The notes below the pieces were generated by a model. It did no database searches, had not been told where the DNA came from, and worked only from the letters and a program-made list of their open reading frames with translations. Positions 5,871 through 6,064 of a stretch of 6,064 nucleotides of DNA are shown in pieces. The stretch's first letter is position 1. Every line of letters begins with the position of its first letter. The translations under genes were made by a program, and so were the position numbers. The stretch lies in contig CAZIWJ010000220.1 in the NCBI GenBank assembly GCA_964542855.1, forward strand, positions 1 through 6,064, given 5' to 3'. The DNA is from CAZIWJ01 sp964542855. GTDB taxonomy: Bacteria > Bacteroidota > Bacteroidia > Cytophagales > Cyclobacteriaceae.

Positions 5871-6064
5871 TTAGGCCTTTACCGGCTCGCCTTTGCCCAA
5901 CAGTTCAGCCAAGGAAACTTCGTAACAGGCTGCAGCCAGGTTAGTACGTTCGCTGTGAACGTTCCTTACCCTGGCCAGTGCGTCGTGGATAATTTTAGAC
6001 ACATCGTCGAAAATTGCTTCATCAGTTACCGACACGTTGCTTTCCATTAAATAGGCAAACACCC
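5871..6064 (-). CDS. C-terminal part of an unrecognised protein
   Basis: The stop TAA is at 5873-5871 and the frame is open to the right edge, so the gene probably begins outside the window; a GTG at 6062-6060 or an ATG at 6047-6045 could instead be a start. About 64 residues are visible, with alternating helical, acidic and alanine-rich character (DEAIFDDVSKIIHDAL, then ERTNLAAACYEVSLAELLG). The composition looks like real protein and better than the overlapping + strand frame. The final helix pair weakly recalls the end of the catalytic domain of PLP-dependent threonine/serine dehydratases, but this is not strong enough to name it. The gene is convergent with trhO, with 48 bases between the stops and no clear terminator hairpin. 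Confidence 0.65.
   Translation of the reverse strand, partial: VFAYLMESNVSVTDEAIFDDVSKIIHDALARVRNVHSERTNLAAACYEVSLAELLGKGEPVKA

Noticed and set aside
5844..6050. Forward 68-codon frame after trhO
   Set aside because: It lies antisense to the more protein-like reverse frame and has no family features.

Overview
This window most likely comes from a Bacteroidota chromosome, probably the Cytophagales/Hymenobacteraceae side. The evidence is indirect: moderate GC content, starts that mostly lack a Shine-Dalgarno sequence, a perfect TAnnTTTG -7 box in front of one gene, and protein families in the form usual for that phylum (a Cache-HAMP-GAF receptor with a Q/E-rich coiled coil, a small DFDG phosphatase-like HAD protein, a Cys-rich TrhO). 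No rRNA, tRNA, mobile element, CRISPR array or phage gene was found. The region reads as core and housekeeping sequence plus one sensory receptor.

Layout, left to right. At 1-57 (-) are the first 19 codons of a probable [2Fe-2S] small subunit of a molybdenum hydroxylase (isoquinoline 1-oxidoreductase alpha-type), which runs off the left edge. Positions 58-459 are gene-free; the part next to that gene's start holds two inverted repeats that may be operators. At 460-2616 (-) is a large two-pass membrane receptor with duplicated Cache sensor domains, HAMP, GAF and a terminal coiled coil but no recognisable output domain. It is divergent from a small TPR protein (2826-3377, +) across a 209-bp spacer. 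After a 171-bp spacer carrying an 11-bp-period direct repeat come three tightly packed + strand genes: dcd (3549-4070), yidD (4075-4317) and a HAD-superfamily phosphatase-like gene (4301-4666) that overlaps yidD by 17 nt. Next is trhO (4731-5822, +) with its own well-formed promoter. At the right edge (5871-6064, -) is the C-terminal part of an unrecognised protein, convergent with trhO.

How the genes fit together. dcd-yidD-HAD looks like one transcription unit: deoxynucleotide metabolism (Dcd), membrane-protein insertion (YidD) and a small phosphatase-like protein of unknown substrate. Apart from a possible nucleotide link between Dcd and the HAD protein, which is inference only, their functions seem unrelated. 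TrhO modifies U34 of tRNA. The receptor must pass its signal through a separate partner, since it carries no kinase, cyclase or methyl-accepting domain; the divergent TPR gene is the only local candidate and the link is speculative. I saw no convincing new multi-gene system. The observations most worth checking are the output-less receptor, the D-to-N change in Dcd, and the unexplained inverted and direct repeats in the intergenic regions.
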